A model generated the notes under the pieces. It had not been told where the DNA came from, did no database searches, and saw only the letters and a program-made list of their open reading frames with translations. Below are positions 8,675-18,345 of a stretch of DNA of 64,000 nt, piece after piece; within the stretch, counting starts at the first letter, position 1; the number at the start of each line of letters is the position of its first letter. Source of the stretch: Amphibacillus marinus (lineage in GTDB: Bacteria; Bacillota; Bacilli; Bacillales; Amphibacillaceae); NCBI RefSeq assembly GCF_900110345.1, contig NZ_FODJ01000015.1:1-64000 (forward strand), in the 5' to 3' direction. The translations under genes and the position numbers were made by a program.

Positions 8675-8884
8675 ATGAATAAACGATGGACCATTGATGA
8701 AATTAAAAAATTTGTTGAGGAAAATTCGACAAGTAAGTTATTGACAACGGAATATCACGGCTTTTCGCAAAAATTACAATTTAGATGTGCTTGTGGTAAC
8801 AATTTCGAAAAAAACTTGACGAAATTCAAAAATAAACACCAACGAAAGTGTGACGAATGCCAACCGCCAAAGGCATCGCGATAA
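8675..8884 (+). CDS. Small zinc-ribbon-like protein
   Basis: A 69-residue protein with an N-terminal helix (WTIDEIKKFVEENSTSKLL), then a CACG...CDEC pair of Cys knuckles (about 39-62), consistent with a zinc ribbon. The unit resembles N-terminal DNA-binding segments that I recall from phage or HNH-type proteins of Bacilli, so it could be a detached fragment of a larger protein. The ATG has GGAGGTATAGGTG upstream, arguing for translation. The upstream gap 8320-8674 shows only an extended -10-like TGATATAAT near 8586-8594. Function unknown. Confidence 0.6.
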   Translation: MNKRWTIDEIKKFVEENSTSKLLTTEYHGFSQKLQFRCACGNNFEKNLTKFKNKHQRKCDECQPPKASR

Positions 8885-8959
8885 AGGGATAAGGTTAGCT
8901 GTACACTACTTGATATCTTTTAAAAAACATGAGGTTAAAAAATTTCAAAAAATTAGAAA

Positions 8960-9014
8960 CTCCCCACTCCTTATATAATGGCTGTTGACAACAAGCCGCA
9001 AAGGGAGTGGGGAG
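8960..9014 (-). terminator. Terminator-like hairpin (minus strand)
   Basis: CTCCCCACTCC pairs with GGGAGTGGGGAG across roughly 30 nt. Read on the minus strand the stem is followed by TTTCTAATTTTTT, which fits a terminator for the minus-strand transcript from dbpA and the small frame behind it. Confidence 0.5.
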
Positions 9015-9052
9015 ACACTATTGAAAAATTAGTCTTCTTCATTTAATTTCGA

Positions 9053-9183
9053 TCACAGTAATTCAATTTCTTTATTCAAGTCAGCCAAAGCCTTACCATT
9101 CTTCTGAACTTTACTTTCGATTAGTAAAGCATATAAAAAGTAATCACAGAGAAAAATACTAAAAAGTAATCTAAAGTCATCAT
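9053..9183 (-). pseudogene. Frameshifted small membrane protein gene (candidate)
   Basis: A frame starting at 9183 with GGGGGAG upstream encodes MMTLDYFLVFFSVITFYMLY and stops at 9121. One base away in phase the reading continues as LIESKVQKNGKALADLNKEI to a stop at 9053. Joined by a one-base shift, the product would be a membrane segment plus charged coiled tail, the same plan as the intact small gene at 14384-14533. A base deletion, or a sequencing error in the deposited sequence, would explain it. The untouched 20-residue frame alone could also be real. Confidence 0.4.
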
Positions 9184-9211
9184 ATTATTCTCCCCCATTA
9201 ATGTTTATCAA

Positions 9212-10657
9212 CTATTTCCGCGCCTTACTCACTCTCAACTGCTTTCCTTTAATCGTCGTATTCGCCATCGCTTGCATGACAATTGATCCTTTTCCGTTCA
9301 AAATATCAACATAGGTCATTTGCTCATGAATGGTGATAATACCGATATCATCGGCAGTAATACCAGGGATTTTAGCAATTGTTCCGACAAAATCTACCGC
9401 GCGGAGTTTTTTCTTTTTCCCACCGTTGAAATGAAGCTTCAATATATCCTGATTCATGCGGGCTGTTTTACTATTTTTTACAATCCGTTTGCTGCCCTGC
9501 TTCTCTTCAAAAGCAGCTTGTCCGCTCGTCACTTCTGAATTAGCTGGTGCTTCCATCGTAGGTATTGTAAAGCCAATATAGTTCTCAATTTCTTTAACGA
9601 ACTTGCCTTCGTATGGTGTTGCAAGCGTGATTGCCTTGCCTTTATTGCCGGCCCGGCCCGTTCTTCCGGTTCTGTGCACATAGGCATCGGTCTCCAGTGG
9701 AACATCATAGTTCACAACGAGGGTCACATTATCAATATCGATTCCTCTAGCAGCGACATCGGTTGCGACAAGATAGCGAAAGTTCCCGGATTTGAAGCCG
9801 TCCATAACAGCAAAACGCGTCTCCTGCTCTAGCCCCCCATGAAGTCTTTGACAAGGATAGCCGGCTTGATCCAGTTCGCTATATACTGTATCAACGTTGT
9901 CTTTTGTTCGGCAGAAGATTAGGCAACTGTCTGGATTTTCAATAACTGTTAAGTCTTTGAGGAGTGGAATCTTGCCTTCCTCTCGAACTTCAATTAAGCC
10001 GTGCTCAATGGTATTAGCAGTTATTCCAGTTGTTGCAATCTCAATATGGGTCGGCTCATGCATATACTTATGGCAAAGCTTCTCAATATCTTTAGGGAAT
10101 GTCGCTGAAAAAACCATGGTAACGCGATTGGTCGGAAGCTCGTCAATGATTGCTTCGACTTGCTCAATAAACCCGCGATTAAGCATTTCATCGGCTTCAT
10201 CAATAATAAGATACTTTATTTGATCTAATGCGATTGTCCCGCGATCAATATGATCAAGTACACGTCCAGGCGTCCCGACAACGACATGGATCTTTTGCTT
10301 TAACGCATCCTGCTGTGGTCTAAACGGTTCTCTTCCATAGATGGCTAATGCTTTGATGCGTTTAAATCTTCCAATATTCGTCACATCCTCACGAACTTGA
10401 ACGGCAAGTTCTCGCGTCGGGGTTAGAATCAGAGCCTGTGGTTTATTTTCCAGCCACTCAATCATATCGGTAATAGGAATACCGAAGGATGCTGTTTTTC
10501 CGCTCCCTGTCTGCGCCTGAACTACAAGATCGTTATTTTCTAAAGCTAATGGAAGTACTTTGCTTTGAACTTCTGTGGGCGTGTCGTACTTTAATACCGT
10601 TAGTGCTCGCTTTATTTCGTCACTAATTGGATAATCGACAAAACTTTTTTCACTCAT
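9212..10657 (-). CDS. dbpA: DbpA/YxiN-type DEAD-box RNA helicase
   Basis: This 481-residue ATP-dependent RNA helicase has Q motif ([13 protein letters not shown]), motif [11 protein letters not shown] (about 47-56), DEAD as [12 protein letters not shown] as FSATFP, and the helicase C motifs [12 protein letters not shown] and [10 protein letters not shown]. The final 80 residues form the RRM-like domain that in YxiN/DbpA binds hairpin 92 of 23S rRNA. Family role is large ribosomal subunit assembly. Length matches B. subtilis YxiN (about 480). It is followed by a small frameshifted ORF and a hairpin. Confidence 0.93.
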   Translation of the reverse strand: MSEKSFVDYPISDEIKRALTVLKYDTPTEVQSKVLPLALENNDLVVQAQTGSGKTASFGIPITDMIEWLENKPQALILTPTRELAVQVREDVTNIGRFKRIKALAIYGREPFRPQQDALKQKIHVVVGTPGRVLDHIDRGTIALDQIKYLIIDEADEMLNRGFIEQVEAIIDELPTNRVTMVFSATFPKDIEKLCHKYMHEPTHIEIATTGITANTIEHGLIEVREEGKIPLLKDLTVIENPDSCLIFCRTKDNVDTVYSELDQAGYPCQRLHGGLEQETRFAVMDGFKSGNFRYLVATDVAARGIDIDNVTLVVNYDVPLETDAYVHRTGRTGRAGNKGKAITLATPYEGKFVKEIENYIGFTIPTMEAPANSEVTSGQAAFEEKQGSKRIVKNSKTARMNQDILKLHFNGGKKKKLRAVDFVGTIAKIPGITADDIGIITIHEQMTYVDILNGKGSIVMQAMANTTIKGKQLRVSKARK

Positions 10658-10833
10658 TTTTCAACCTCTTTTTTTTTATTATTTAAATAGAATACTATCT
10701 CGTTAACGATGCAATACTTTAAAGCTTCAATATACCTGAGTGGCATGACAAATGCAATTGCTTATTCAATCCGTATTGCTCGTGCAGTTATATGGTAAAA
10801 TTATTTTAGTTTAACTAAAAAGGACGTGACAAG

Positions 10834-11778
10834 GTGCTTATTGCTGTTATTATTCTATCCATTATCTGTTTCTTACAAATGAGCTATATCCTTTACTATC
10901 GAAGCCAAATAAGAGAGATTGGCCAGCAATTAACCTTTATTTCGAAGCACGATTCGCTCAAGTTGCTCCAAACTCAGCTCAAACCAACAGAGATTTACCA
11001 GCTTACTGAGTTTTGCAATCAACTTCTGCGTCAACAAAGAGAACAGAAGCAGGAACTCGCAGTGAAAAGTGAAGAAATTAGTACAACAATTGTGAATTTA
11101 TCTCATGATATCCGCACGCCACTTACATCTTTAGACGGTTATTTGCAGCTTGCCGATCGAGCCAATGACCTTAAGGAAAGCCATCATTACTTAAAGCTGG
11201 CCCGAAGCAGAATGAAGCAAACGATCACACTAGTTGATGAGCTTTTGTTGTATACTAAATTACAAAATCAAGATTACATATTAGCAGTTGAGCAACTCGA
11301 TATGGTGAATTGTTTAAAAAGAAGTGCGTTAAGATTTATTGATGCCTTCACCGAGAAAGGCTCTGAACCAAGTATTAGCTTGCCTGATCAAGCGATCTTT
11401 GTAAGTGGAAACACACTAGCCCTTGAGCGTGTCTATGATAATATCATTCAAAACTATCTCATCCATGGTAATGGTGATTTAGAGATTTATTTTGAGGAAA
11501 AGAACGATAGTCTCACTCTTTCCTTTGTTAATGCGGTAAAGGAAAGTGAACGAATCAATTTGGAGAAGATTTTCACCCGGTTCTATAAAGGTGATTCGTC
11601 TCGCCAGCATTATTCTTCGGGGCTCGGGCTCTCGATTGTCAAAACATTAGTCGAGAAAATGGGTGGTCAGGTTAATGCGGCGCTCGAGCACGATCGGTTT
11701 TGCTTAGTGCTTGTTTTCACGAAAGCAGGAGAGGAAGTGGAAAAGTGGCTACAAAATTCAGCGAATCGACCATTCTAA
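10834..11778 (+). CDS. Sensor histidine kinase
   Basis: A 314-residue kinase with one N-terminal membrane segment (about 1-20) and almost no extracellular part, a coiled region, HisKA with the H box VNLSHDIRTPLTSL (His about 91), an N box (DNIIQNYLIHGNG) and the G2 box SSGLGLSIVK. The usual G1 DxGxG is degenerate (FVNAVKESERI), as in several short kinases that sense through a partner ABC transporter. Start is GTG with AAGGA upstream. It overlaps the regulator gene by 34 bp and precedes an ABC exporter, suggesting envelope-stress or peptide-antibiotic sensing; inference from context. Confidence 0.88.
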   Translation: MLIAVIILSIICFLQMSYILYYRSQIREIGQQLTFISKHDSLKLLQTQLKPTEIYQLTEFCNQLLRQQREQKQELAVKSEEISTTIVNLSHDIRTPLTSLDGYLQLADRANDLKESHHYLKLARSRMKQTITLVDELLLYTKLQNQDYILAVEQLDMVNCLKRSALRFIDAFTEKGSEPSISLPDQAIFVSGNTLALERVYDNIIQNYLIHGNGDLEIYFEEKNDSLTLSFVNAVKESERINLEKIFTRFYKGDSSRQHYSSGLGLSIVKTLVEKMGGQVNAALEHDRFCLVLVFTKAGEEVEKWLQNSANRPF

Positions 11779-12440
11779 TTATTGAAGATGACCAACATAT
11801 CAATACGATTATCTTTGATGTGCTAACGAAAGAAAATTTCCAGTGTACCCAGGCTTTTTCAGGTAGTGAAGCAAAGCTACTACTTAACCAACAGGAGTAT
11901 GCGCTCATTATTCTTGATTTGATGCTCCCAGGTATTCAGGGGGAAGTATTAATGTCAGAATTAAGGACCGAATTAAGACACCAAACGCCCGTCATTGTTC
12001 TTTCTGCTAAGGATCAGCTTGATTATAAATTGAATTTGTTTGAATTAGGTGCTAATGATTATGTGACCAAGCCCTTTGAAGTGAAAGAATTATTAGCCAG
12101 AGTCCACGTTCATATTAGAAGAAGTGCAGAAAGAGCTAGTGAATTAACATATAAACATAAAGAACTGAACATGAATTGTCATACCCGAACCGTTACAGTA
12201 AAAAACAACGAATTGACCCTAACGAGACAGGAGTACAAAATTCTCGAGCTCTTGGTCAAAAATCCAACTCGTGTTTTCACGAAAGATGATCTCTATCAGC
12301 TTGCATGGGGCGATCACTACATGGGAGAGGATAAAACAATTACTGTGCATATTAGCAATATTCGTCATAAGATTAAAACGCATGATGAAGCGCAATACAT
12401 TGAGACAGTCTGGGGAATCGGGTTTAGGTTAAGTAAGTAA
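11745..12440 (+). CDS. OmpR/PhoB-family response regulator
   Basis: A receiver domain (IIEDD acidic pair, phospho-acceptor Asp near 58 in IILDLML, conserved Lys in DYVTKPFE) is joined to a winged-helix DNA-binding domain ending in the usual ITVHISNIRHKI and TVWGIGFRL. A longer frame begins at TTG 11700, but the GTG at 11745 follows AGGAGAGG at plausible spacing and gives a normal length of 231 residues. It overlaps the kinase gene. Its likely target is the ABC operon starting about 80 bp downstream. Confidence 0.9.
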   Translation: MATKFSESTILIIEDDQHINTIIFDVLTKENFQCTQAFSGSEAKLLLNQQEYALIILDLMLPGIQGEVLMSELRTELRHQTPVIVLSAKDQLDYKLNLFELGANDYVTKPFEVKELLARVHVHIRRSAERASELTYKHKELNMNCHTRTVTVKNNELTLTRQEYKILELLVKNPTRVFTKDDLYQLAWGDHYMGEDKTITVHISNIRHKIKTHDEAQYIETVWGIGFRLSK

Positions 12441-12519
12441 AGCTTTGAAAAGTCTTAACCTTTTCTTGACGTTATGTTAGCTTTTACCCTTCATTATGAG
12501 GTTAAGGAGGTAATTGACG

Positions 12520-13446
12520 ATGGCTAATGAATTAATTGAAATGAGACAGTTAACCAAAACATTTAAATCACAGCTAGCAGTCGATCATGTGGATCTGACG
12601 ATAAGAAAAGGTGACATCTTTGGCTTAATTGGCCCGAATGGCGCTGGTAAGTCAACCTTGCTTAAAATGCTGGCCGGGTTCATTCACCCAACAGCAGGGG
12701 ATATTATTTTATTTAACCATAACGCACAAGCTAACCCAGGCTATTATGAACGGATGGGGATTTTAATCGAACAGGTCGGTGTATTTCCGCAATATACCGG
12801 TTACAAAAACTTAGATTTAATTGCCCTTGCTTATGGTTTCAAGAATCGCAAAGCAGAGATAACTAACCTGTTAAATATGGTTGACTTGTCGTCAGCTAGC
12901 AAGACAAAGGTTAAAGACTATTCGATGGGGATGAAGCAACGGTTAGGCATTGCGATGGCCTTATTAGGTAGTCCAGATGTACTTATTCTCGATGAGCCAA
13001 CCAATGGCTTAGACCCGCAAGGTATTGCCAGCATAAGGCAGCTTATTTTGGAACTAAATAAAGCTGGCTTGACCATTATTATATCAAGTCATATCCTTGA
13101 AGAGCTATCAAAGGTAGCCACTCAATATGCGATTATCAATCAGGGGAAGATTATTGAAACGATGTCGAAGGATGAGCTGCTGTTAAAGTGCGAGGATCGA
13201 ATTGAAGTGGAGGTCGACCAAGCAAAAGTGGCTGTGCCAATTTTAGAAGAGTGGCTTGGTATTAAACGGTATAAGGTAATCAGTGAGCGTGTGATTCATA
13301 TCTATGAGCAGCAGATCAAAAGTCAGCAAATTGTAAAAGCATTAGCGGACGAGAACCTCTTTGTCCACGCGATTAAGAACCAGAGCCAAAGCTTGGAGCA
13401 CTATTTTCTAGAACGGATTGAAAGGATCGGTGAGCAAGATGATTAA
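12520..13446 (+). CDS. ABC transporter ATPase (BcrA-like)
   Basis: About 308 residues with Walker A GPNGAGKST, Q loop, signature YSMGMKQRLGIA, Walker B VLILDEPTNGLDP and H loop ISSHILEEL. The C-terminal extension is typical of drug or lantibiotic exporters. TTG at 12514 is in frame, but AGGAGG ends 9 bp before ATG 12520, which I prefer. An inverted repeat CTTAACC/GGTTAAG (12454-12460 and 12500-12506) brackets the leader and could be the regulator's site. It is coupled to the permease that follows. Confidence 0.9.
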   Translation: MANELIEMRQLTKTFKSQLAVDHVDLTIRKGDIFGLIGPNGAGKSTLLKMLAGFIHPTAGDIILFNHNAQANPGYYERMGILIEQVGVFPQYTGYKNLDLIALAYGFKNRKAEITNLLNMVDLSSASKTKVKDYSMGMKQRLGIAMALLGSPDVLILDEPTNGLDPQGIASIRQLILELNKAGLTIIISSHILEELSKVATQYAIINQGKIIETMSKDELLLKCEDRIEVEVDQAKVAVPILEEWLGIKRYKVISERVIHIYEQQIKSQQIVKALADENLFVHAIKNQSQSLEHYFLERIERIGEQDD

Positions 13447-14191
13447 TTTACTCAAAATGGATTTTCATCGTTTCTTTTCAAATAAACTGATGTATCTCTT
13501 AATTTTAATCTTTATGGCTTTTCAAATCTTTGGCACGTTTATGCAGAAACAATACGAACAGCCGGAACTGCCTGTCAGTAGCTTAAATGGCAGTGCATAC
13601 ATTCAAATCGTATTGGCCCAAGCACCCCTATGGATACTTATTTATATCGCTGTTTTCACCGTCTATTTCTATATGAGCGAGTATAACTCCGGATTTTATA
13701 AGAATTATTTATCCTTGCCGAACGCCAGAAGAAATACCGTTTTTTCAAAAATAATTATTTTAGGTCTATTCACCGGACTAATGTTTATCAGCTTAATGAT
13801 TGCCGATTTAATTGGCAGAGGCTTATTTTTTAATAACACCTCAATTGGCGACTGGGGCTATTTCAGTCGATTAATTATGGGTCAGTTCCTGCTCCATTGG
13901 GCGGCTGCAGTGCTGGTGCTCTGCATGACAATTATGATAAAAAATACGATCACCTGTATAATTATTGGAATTCTGCTATCTTTAAATGTCTTTGGTATGA
14001 TCATTGGCTCAATTGAAGCGCTTATTAGCGATACAGATTTAGCATCCTACTTGTTGATTAATACGGCGATGACTATAAAGGATTTTGCTAAGCTGTCAGA
14101 TGTTAGTCATGTTATCGCAGTTGGGCTTGTTTATTTGTTGGGCTTTGGGGCGGTTGCATTCTTTTATAAGCAGAGGGAAGATCTAAAGTAG
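13439..14191 (+). CDS. ABC-2 type permease
   Basis: A 250-residue integral membrane protein with about six hydrophobic segments, opening MINLLKMDFHRFFSNKLMYL as ABC-2 permeases of bacitracin/lantibiotic self-protection systems do. The chosen ATG lies inside the last codons of the ATPase gene (8-bp overlap), giving translational coupling; the longer frame from 13418 lacks support. Together with the ATPase it should form an exporter controlled by the adjacent two-component system. Confidence 0.85.
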   Translation: MINLLKMDFHRFFSNKLMYLLILIFMAFQIFGTFMQKQYEQPELPVSSLNGSAYIQIVLAQAPLWILIYIAVFTVYFYMSEYNSGFYKNYLSLPNARRNTVFSKIIILGLFTGLMFISLMIADLIGRGLFFNNTSIGDWGYFSRLIMGQFLLHWAAAVLVLCMTIMIKNTITCIIIGILLSLNVFGMIIGSIEALISDTDLASYLLINTAMTIKDFAKLSDVSHVIAVGLVYLLGFGAVAFFYKQREDLK

Positions 14192-14383
14192 AACCGCAGC
14201 TGGTGAGGTGTGAATGGACAATTTTTAGAATGATAATACTAAACGATTACTAGTAATTTTAACCAATTCTATCATTATGATTGCCGAAGAATTAAGTGGA
14301 TTGACATAATAATAATTTCAGACTAGGAACAGATGATAAGAATCGGATGCTTGGATCTTACCACTCGAGTCATTGGTGCTAAC

Positions 14384-14533
14384 TTATTTTTGATTGGTTT
14401 GCTTCATGTCCTTAATCATCTCAGTAAGTTTGTCAATTTTCTGTTCCAATCGTTTCAGTTCCTTCGTTTTGTCTAGTAGAAAATACAGAAGAACACCAAC
14501 CATTGGTAAAATAATCATGACTGTATCATTCAT
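14384..14533 (-). CDS. Small membrane protein with coiled tail, 49 aa
   Basis: A 49-codon frame encodes a short N-terminus, the hydrophobic stretch MIILPMVGVLLYFLL, and a charged heptad-like tail (KTKELKRLEQKIDKLTEMI). This single-span plus coiled-coil plan is common among real but uncharacterised Bacillus micropeptides. AGCGAG lies upstream at wide spacing, so initiation evidence is weak. The rest of 14192-14719 holds nothing else I can support. Confidence 0.5.
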   Translation of the reverse strand: MNDTVMIILPMVGVLLYFLLDKTKELKRLEQKIDKLTEMIKDMKQTNQK

Positions 14534-14719
14534 TATTTATCAGCTCGCTTCCGAATACTTTTATTAAGTTTAACATATTTCTATGAAATATATTATCAAG
14601 AAGATAAAAGTAGGAGAGTTAAATAAACCGGTTTAACGTTCATAAAAAATGTTACAGTATCTATAAAGTAGAGAAAGGGTAATTTAAATGATTGTTAGCT
14701 ATGAGAATTTCCGTGGGAC

Positions 14720-15217
14720 ATGTATTACTTACATGCGACCAACACAAAAGCGGGTAAATTACGCTATTACTTCTCGAAAAAATTGAATATCGATAGTTGC
14801 TGGGACATTATGCCCGCTGGCTATGAAATATATGAAGAACCTAACGGTAAGGTATATGCGAGGAAGAAAGTAACAACGCTCATAACGCCGGAAGAGATTG
14901 CTGTTGTGAATGATGGCATGCTTCGTTTTTGTGAAATTGAAGACTTTAAGTTAGATGTAAAAAAGGAAAGTGTTGATATTTACACAAATGAAAATGGCAA
15001 GTTAGAATCTATCGTACCAGTACAAAAATGGCATTATGGAACACAATTGCGTTTTCGTTTGGTAGACAGTGAGGCCCGGATTTTTACGGTTGAACGCTTT
15101 TGTTATCTTGGGAGTATTGATGACTGGATAGATTTAGATAGTTCTGCTGATTTAGGTGAGTTGGTTCATGAATACGCGCCGCATTTAGGCAAAGCGTCTT
15201 TCTATGAACTCATGTAA
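14720..15217 (+). CDS. Conserved hypothetical protein
   Basis: A 165-residue soluble protein starting MYYLHATNTKAGKLRYYFSK, with GYEIYEEPNGKVYARKK, a central beta-rich part and the ending GSIDDWIDLDSSADLGELV. I recall similar uncharacterised proteins in Bacillus and Clostridium with the same YYFSK, GYEIYENPNG and GSIDDW blocks, but no function is known to me. The ATG at 14720 has only a weak GTGGGA upstream. No operon partners. Confidence 0.6.
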   Translation: MYYLHATNTKAGKLRYYFSKKLNIDSCWDIMPAGYEIYEEPNGKVYARKKVTTLITPEEIAVVNDGMLRFCEIEDFKLDVKKESVDIYTNENGKLESIVPVQKWHYGTQLRFRLVDSEARIFTVERFCYLGSIDDWIDLDSSADLGELVHEYAPHLGKASFYELM

Positions 15218-15293
15218 ACCGAAGCCAGCTCTCAAGAGCAAGCTCTAGCAGTAGCAAGACTAAACACACCTGCCGCCTACCACTGCTGAGGTG

Positions 15294-16142
15294 CTAAAAA
15301 ACTAGCTTAATAATCTCGTCTATATCGTTCGGGTTCTCTGCTAAGTTTAGTTTGTCAGATAATTTTTGCTGCACATGTCTAAATTCAGGGATAATGGATT
15401 GAATGACACACGTTATTTGACGTGCATCTCTCCCGCTATCCCAGTGCGTTAGGAGCTCCAGTTGCCAATCAAGTAGCTGGCTTCGTTCACCTTCAAGCTT
15501 GGCCCAATCTGTAGGTGAATTAGGTTCAATGCCAGCATCCATATACCACCCGGCAACCATTAATAAGCGCATCCGATCCAGACATTGAAGTGCATAATAG
15601 TTTTCTTTTCTCTTCAAGCGCCGATATCCCTCGTGTAAATATGCAAAAAATTTGCTCCTCCACATTTCAAACTTATCTTCGCGTAGTTCGTAGCTTAAAA
15701 GCTTAGATTTCTCCAATGCTGTTGCTAAAAAGCCGTTAGTATCGTGAATGATTTTAATGTTTTTTAACCAAATAGAGGGGTGAATATCTCTGGTCTGATA
15801 ATAAAACGTGTCTACTTTAACAAATGTTTTGAAATGCGCAGTGCTATAAGAAGCCGAAGGTACGTCTTCAAAAAATAGCACTTCGCCCCAATTGGTAGCC
15901 CGTTGCTTTTTATTGAGTCGATATGACTCATAAAACGCATCTGCTATAATCAGACGGAGGTCAATATCCGAGTACAGATCGGTAGTGTCGTTGCCAATAG
16001 ATCCGCCATAAAACAGACCTAGAATGTTAGGGTCTTGTAATAAATCCTCATTAATAGCTTTGATAATCAAGTTTCGACTTTTTGGTAGCGCTAAATCTCT
16101 TATTCCATGTTTAGTTCCCAATCCCACACATTGTCTGACCAA
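15294..16142 (-). CDS. Nucleotidyltransferase-fold protein
   Basis: About 282 residues. The N-terminal half shows the polymerase-beta type motif GGSIGNDTTDLYSDIDLRL (G-G/S then D-x-D, about 46-64) and a later acidic position in FVKVDTFYY; the C-terminal half is helical. This resembles aminoglycoside-nucleotidyltransferase-like proteins, but no drug specificity can be assigned. The TTG at 16142 directly abuts AAGGAG, so a slightly internal GTG (16127) or TTG (16121) start is possible. It is isolated and convergent with the preceding gene. Confidence 0.7.
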   Translation of the reverse strand: MVRQCVGLGTKHGIRDLALPKSRNLIIKAINEDLLQDPNILGLFYGGSIGNDTTDLYSDIDLRLIIADAFYESYRLNKKQRATNWGEVLFFEDVPSASYSTAHFKTFVKVDTFYYQTRDIHPSIWLKNIKIIHDTNGFLATALEKSKLLSYELREDKFEMWRSKFFAYLHEGYRRLKRKENYYALQCLDRMRLLMVAGWYMDAGIEPNSPTDWAKLEGERSQLLDWQLELLTHWDSGRDARQITCVIQSIIPEFRHVQQKLSDKLNLAENPNDIDEIIKLVF

Positions 16143-16577
16143 CTCCTTGTTTAAGTACCTTTTCTAGATCTAAAGTGATTCTGCCTATTACATACATGCA
16201 AAATGAAAAGGCTTTAATTAAATGTATAATAATGTTAAGGTGAACACAATAACTTTTTTTGTGAGGGATAGTTTTGCACATTGGCAAATGCCCCTGGCCA
16301 AATGAATGTACTGGGAAATACAGATTGCCTATCACTACGGAAATCTCGTCATGAAATAGTTGATTCAGAACTCATTATTCCTAAACCATAAAGGCAAACA
16401 GTAGTAGATCTCAAGCCTCAAGGAGTACAAGACCTGTTTACATTCTAGAACGGGTAAGAATAGCTTGATTAAAAATATTAACCATAGGGACATACTTAAG
16501 CTTAACTATATGAAAATTGTCAAATCAGTTGTAAACTATAGAGGTAAGGTATTTTTCAGAGAGCGAGGTATCGTGCA

Positions 16578-17582
16578 ATGACAACCTTTGATGATAAAGA
16601 ATTCGATCACATCTATGAGCAAGAAATAAATGCTATTAATGAACAGCTTGAGCAAGAGATTGTCTTGGCATTAATTGGTGATGTTAACTCTGGAAAGTCT
16701 TCAACAATTAATCAATTAATGGGTGACGATGTTGCGAGGGTGGGAGCGCAGCCTGGTGAAACAAGAGGCATAAAAAAGTATAACTACAAAGACAAGATTA
16801 TCTTTGCAGATACACCAGGCTTAGATGATATTAATCAAGCACATTCAAAGGAAACGCTCGCTTTCTATAAAGAAGCAGATATTGTGCTCTTTTTTCTAAA
16901 TGCCGCCGGAACGGTTTTTTCGGATGGGGAGAAGCAGGCTTTAGAAAAAATAGAGGCAGTTAATAAAAATATTATTATTGTTTTAAATAAAATAGATGCT
17001 GCTGACAATATTCCTGACTTGGTTAATTATATTCAAGCGCATACCAAAGCTAAATATAAAGTAACACCGGTTTCTTCTAGAACTGGGGAAAATATTGATA
17101 TCTTAGCTATTCATATTTTAGCTGTTTTGAAAAGCAAAAAAAAAGACGTTTTGTTCGCAAAATATTTAAAAGAAAAAGCGACAGTAGCTAACAAATGGAT
17201 AAATGCAGCGGCAGTCTCAGCAACAGCAGTCGGAGCGGCACCATTGCCTGGAGCAGACATTATTCCGCTAACTGGCATTCAAGTAGGGTTAATGGTAAAG
17301 CTAGCTACCTTATATGAAAAGCCAATGACAAAGGATCGCGCCAAGGAATTAGCAATTGCAACTTTTACAGGTAATATCGGTAGAGGTGTATTTCGGCAAG
17401 TAACGAAGTTCATTCCAGGTGCGGGATCAATTGCAGGCGCTAGTATTGCTGGTAGTATGACCTTGGGTTTAGGACACTCAATTAAATATGCCTATGAGAA
17501 TAATATTGATTTAGATACGAATGGATTAAAATCTATTTATGCTTTGTTTATGCGGGATAAACAGAAACAGTTGGAGTCATAA
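16578..17582 (+). CDS. YfjP/DUF697-type GTPase
   Basis: A 334-residue protein with a G domain, G1 GDVNSGKSST (about 35-44), a Thr in GETRG, G3 DTPGLDD, G4 NKID and G5 SSRTGEN, followed by a C-terminal hydrophobic region (about 210-320) with small-residue-rich segments VGAAPLPGADIIPL and PGAGSIAGASIAGS typical of the DUF697 domain that associates with membranes. Role in this family is unclear. A decayed copy of its last 40 codons lies about 420 bp downstream. Confidence 0.82.
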   Translation: MTTFDDKEFDHIYEQEINAINEQLEQEIVLALIGDVNSGKSSTINQLMGDDVARVGAQPGETRGIKKYNYKDKIIFADTPGLDDINQAHSKETLAFYKEADIVLFFLNAAGTVFSDGEKQALEKIEAVNKNIIIVLNKIDAADNIPDLVNYIQAHTKAKYKVTPVSSRTGENIDILAIHILAVLKSKKKDVLFAKYLKEKATVANKWINAAAVSATAVGAAPLPGADIIPLTGIQVGLMVKLATLYEKPMTKDRAKELAIATFTGNIGRGVFRQVTKFIPGAGSIAGASIAGSMTLGLGHSIKYAYENNIDLDTNGLKSIYALFMRDKQKQLES

Positions 17583-17886
17583 ATTAATATTATTTTACTA
17601 AGGTAATTTATTGTATTTCCGCTCAATTTGTGGTCTCTAATAATCCATTTTTTAAAGAAGAATTTTTAGTGAACTGTTGTTTATGCTCCTTTTTTTATAT
17701 CTTTAATTAAATTAATTATTTTCAAAGATTTGAGTGACGTATCCATTTGAATTTACAATGGATGGAAGAAGCCGGTTTATAACCAGTGCGCACTTTTGAA
17801 TATGGTTATTTTTCCAATTGAATTTATGTTTTTTTATTTGACGAATTGTAATATTAATTGCAACACCTAAAAAAGCAGAAGAGAAA

Positions 17887-17959
17887 GTAACTTATAACAG
17901 CTTCGTGCTAAATGTAAGTAACGACACAAACACGTACACAGAGGCCTGTTATGAGTTAC
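17887..17959. other. Inverted repeat in gene-free stretch 17583-18002
   Basis: GTAACTTATAACAG at 17887-17900 pairs with CTGTTATGAGTTAC at 17946-17959 (13 of 14). There is no U tract. The surrounding 420 bp hold no ORF and look like decayed sequence between the GTPase gene and its remnant. Confidence 0.35.
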
Positions 17960-18002
17960 AAACTTTTAACCATATTTGAAAGAGTTTGAATCGAACCACT
18001 TT

Positions 18003-18140
18003 ATGACATTGAGTGTAGAACACTAGATGTCATATGCTTACAAGTATGGAATTGATCTCGATAAAAATGGATTAAAATTAATTTATGAAACATTTATGGG
18101 GAGAAGAAGAAACAAATACAGCCATAAGCAGTATTATTAG
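18003..18140 (+). pseudogene. Remnant of a duplicated GTPase C-terminus
   Basis: Read in one frame this stretch gives MTLSVEH, a stop, then MSYAYKYGIDLDKNGLKLIY and ETFMGRRRNK before a final stop. It aligns with the intact neighbour's MTLGLGHSIKYAYENNIDLD and TNGLKSIYALFMRDKQ. The internal TAG and loss of everything upstream mark it as a dead fragment of a former tandem paralogue. Confidence 0.75.
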
Positions 18141-18345
18141 GGGTTAATCAAATAATTAATTCTGAGCCTGTCGAGAACTATTAAAGTAAGTACCAAAATA
18201 AAATACGGCAGTTTAAGCACCATACTTAAGTTGTTCAAAGTGGAGCAGAATTAAATAACATACGTCCATCTCTCATAGCTTATTATTACAGTTTAGGTTT
18301 TATACATCATCGACTATCATTTTTAAGAAGTGTGTATTTTACTGC

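Noticed and set aside
11700-11744. TTG-start extension of the response regulator
   Set aside because: Adds 15 unlikely residues inside the kinase gene; GTG 11745 has the ribosome site and normal domain start.
16111-16335. 74-residue frame upstream of the nucleotidyltransferase-like gene
   Set aside because: No good start and overlaps the better-supported gene in another frame.
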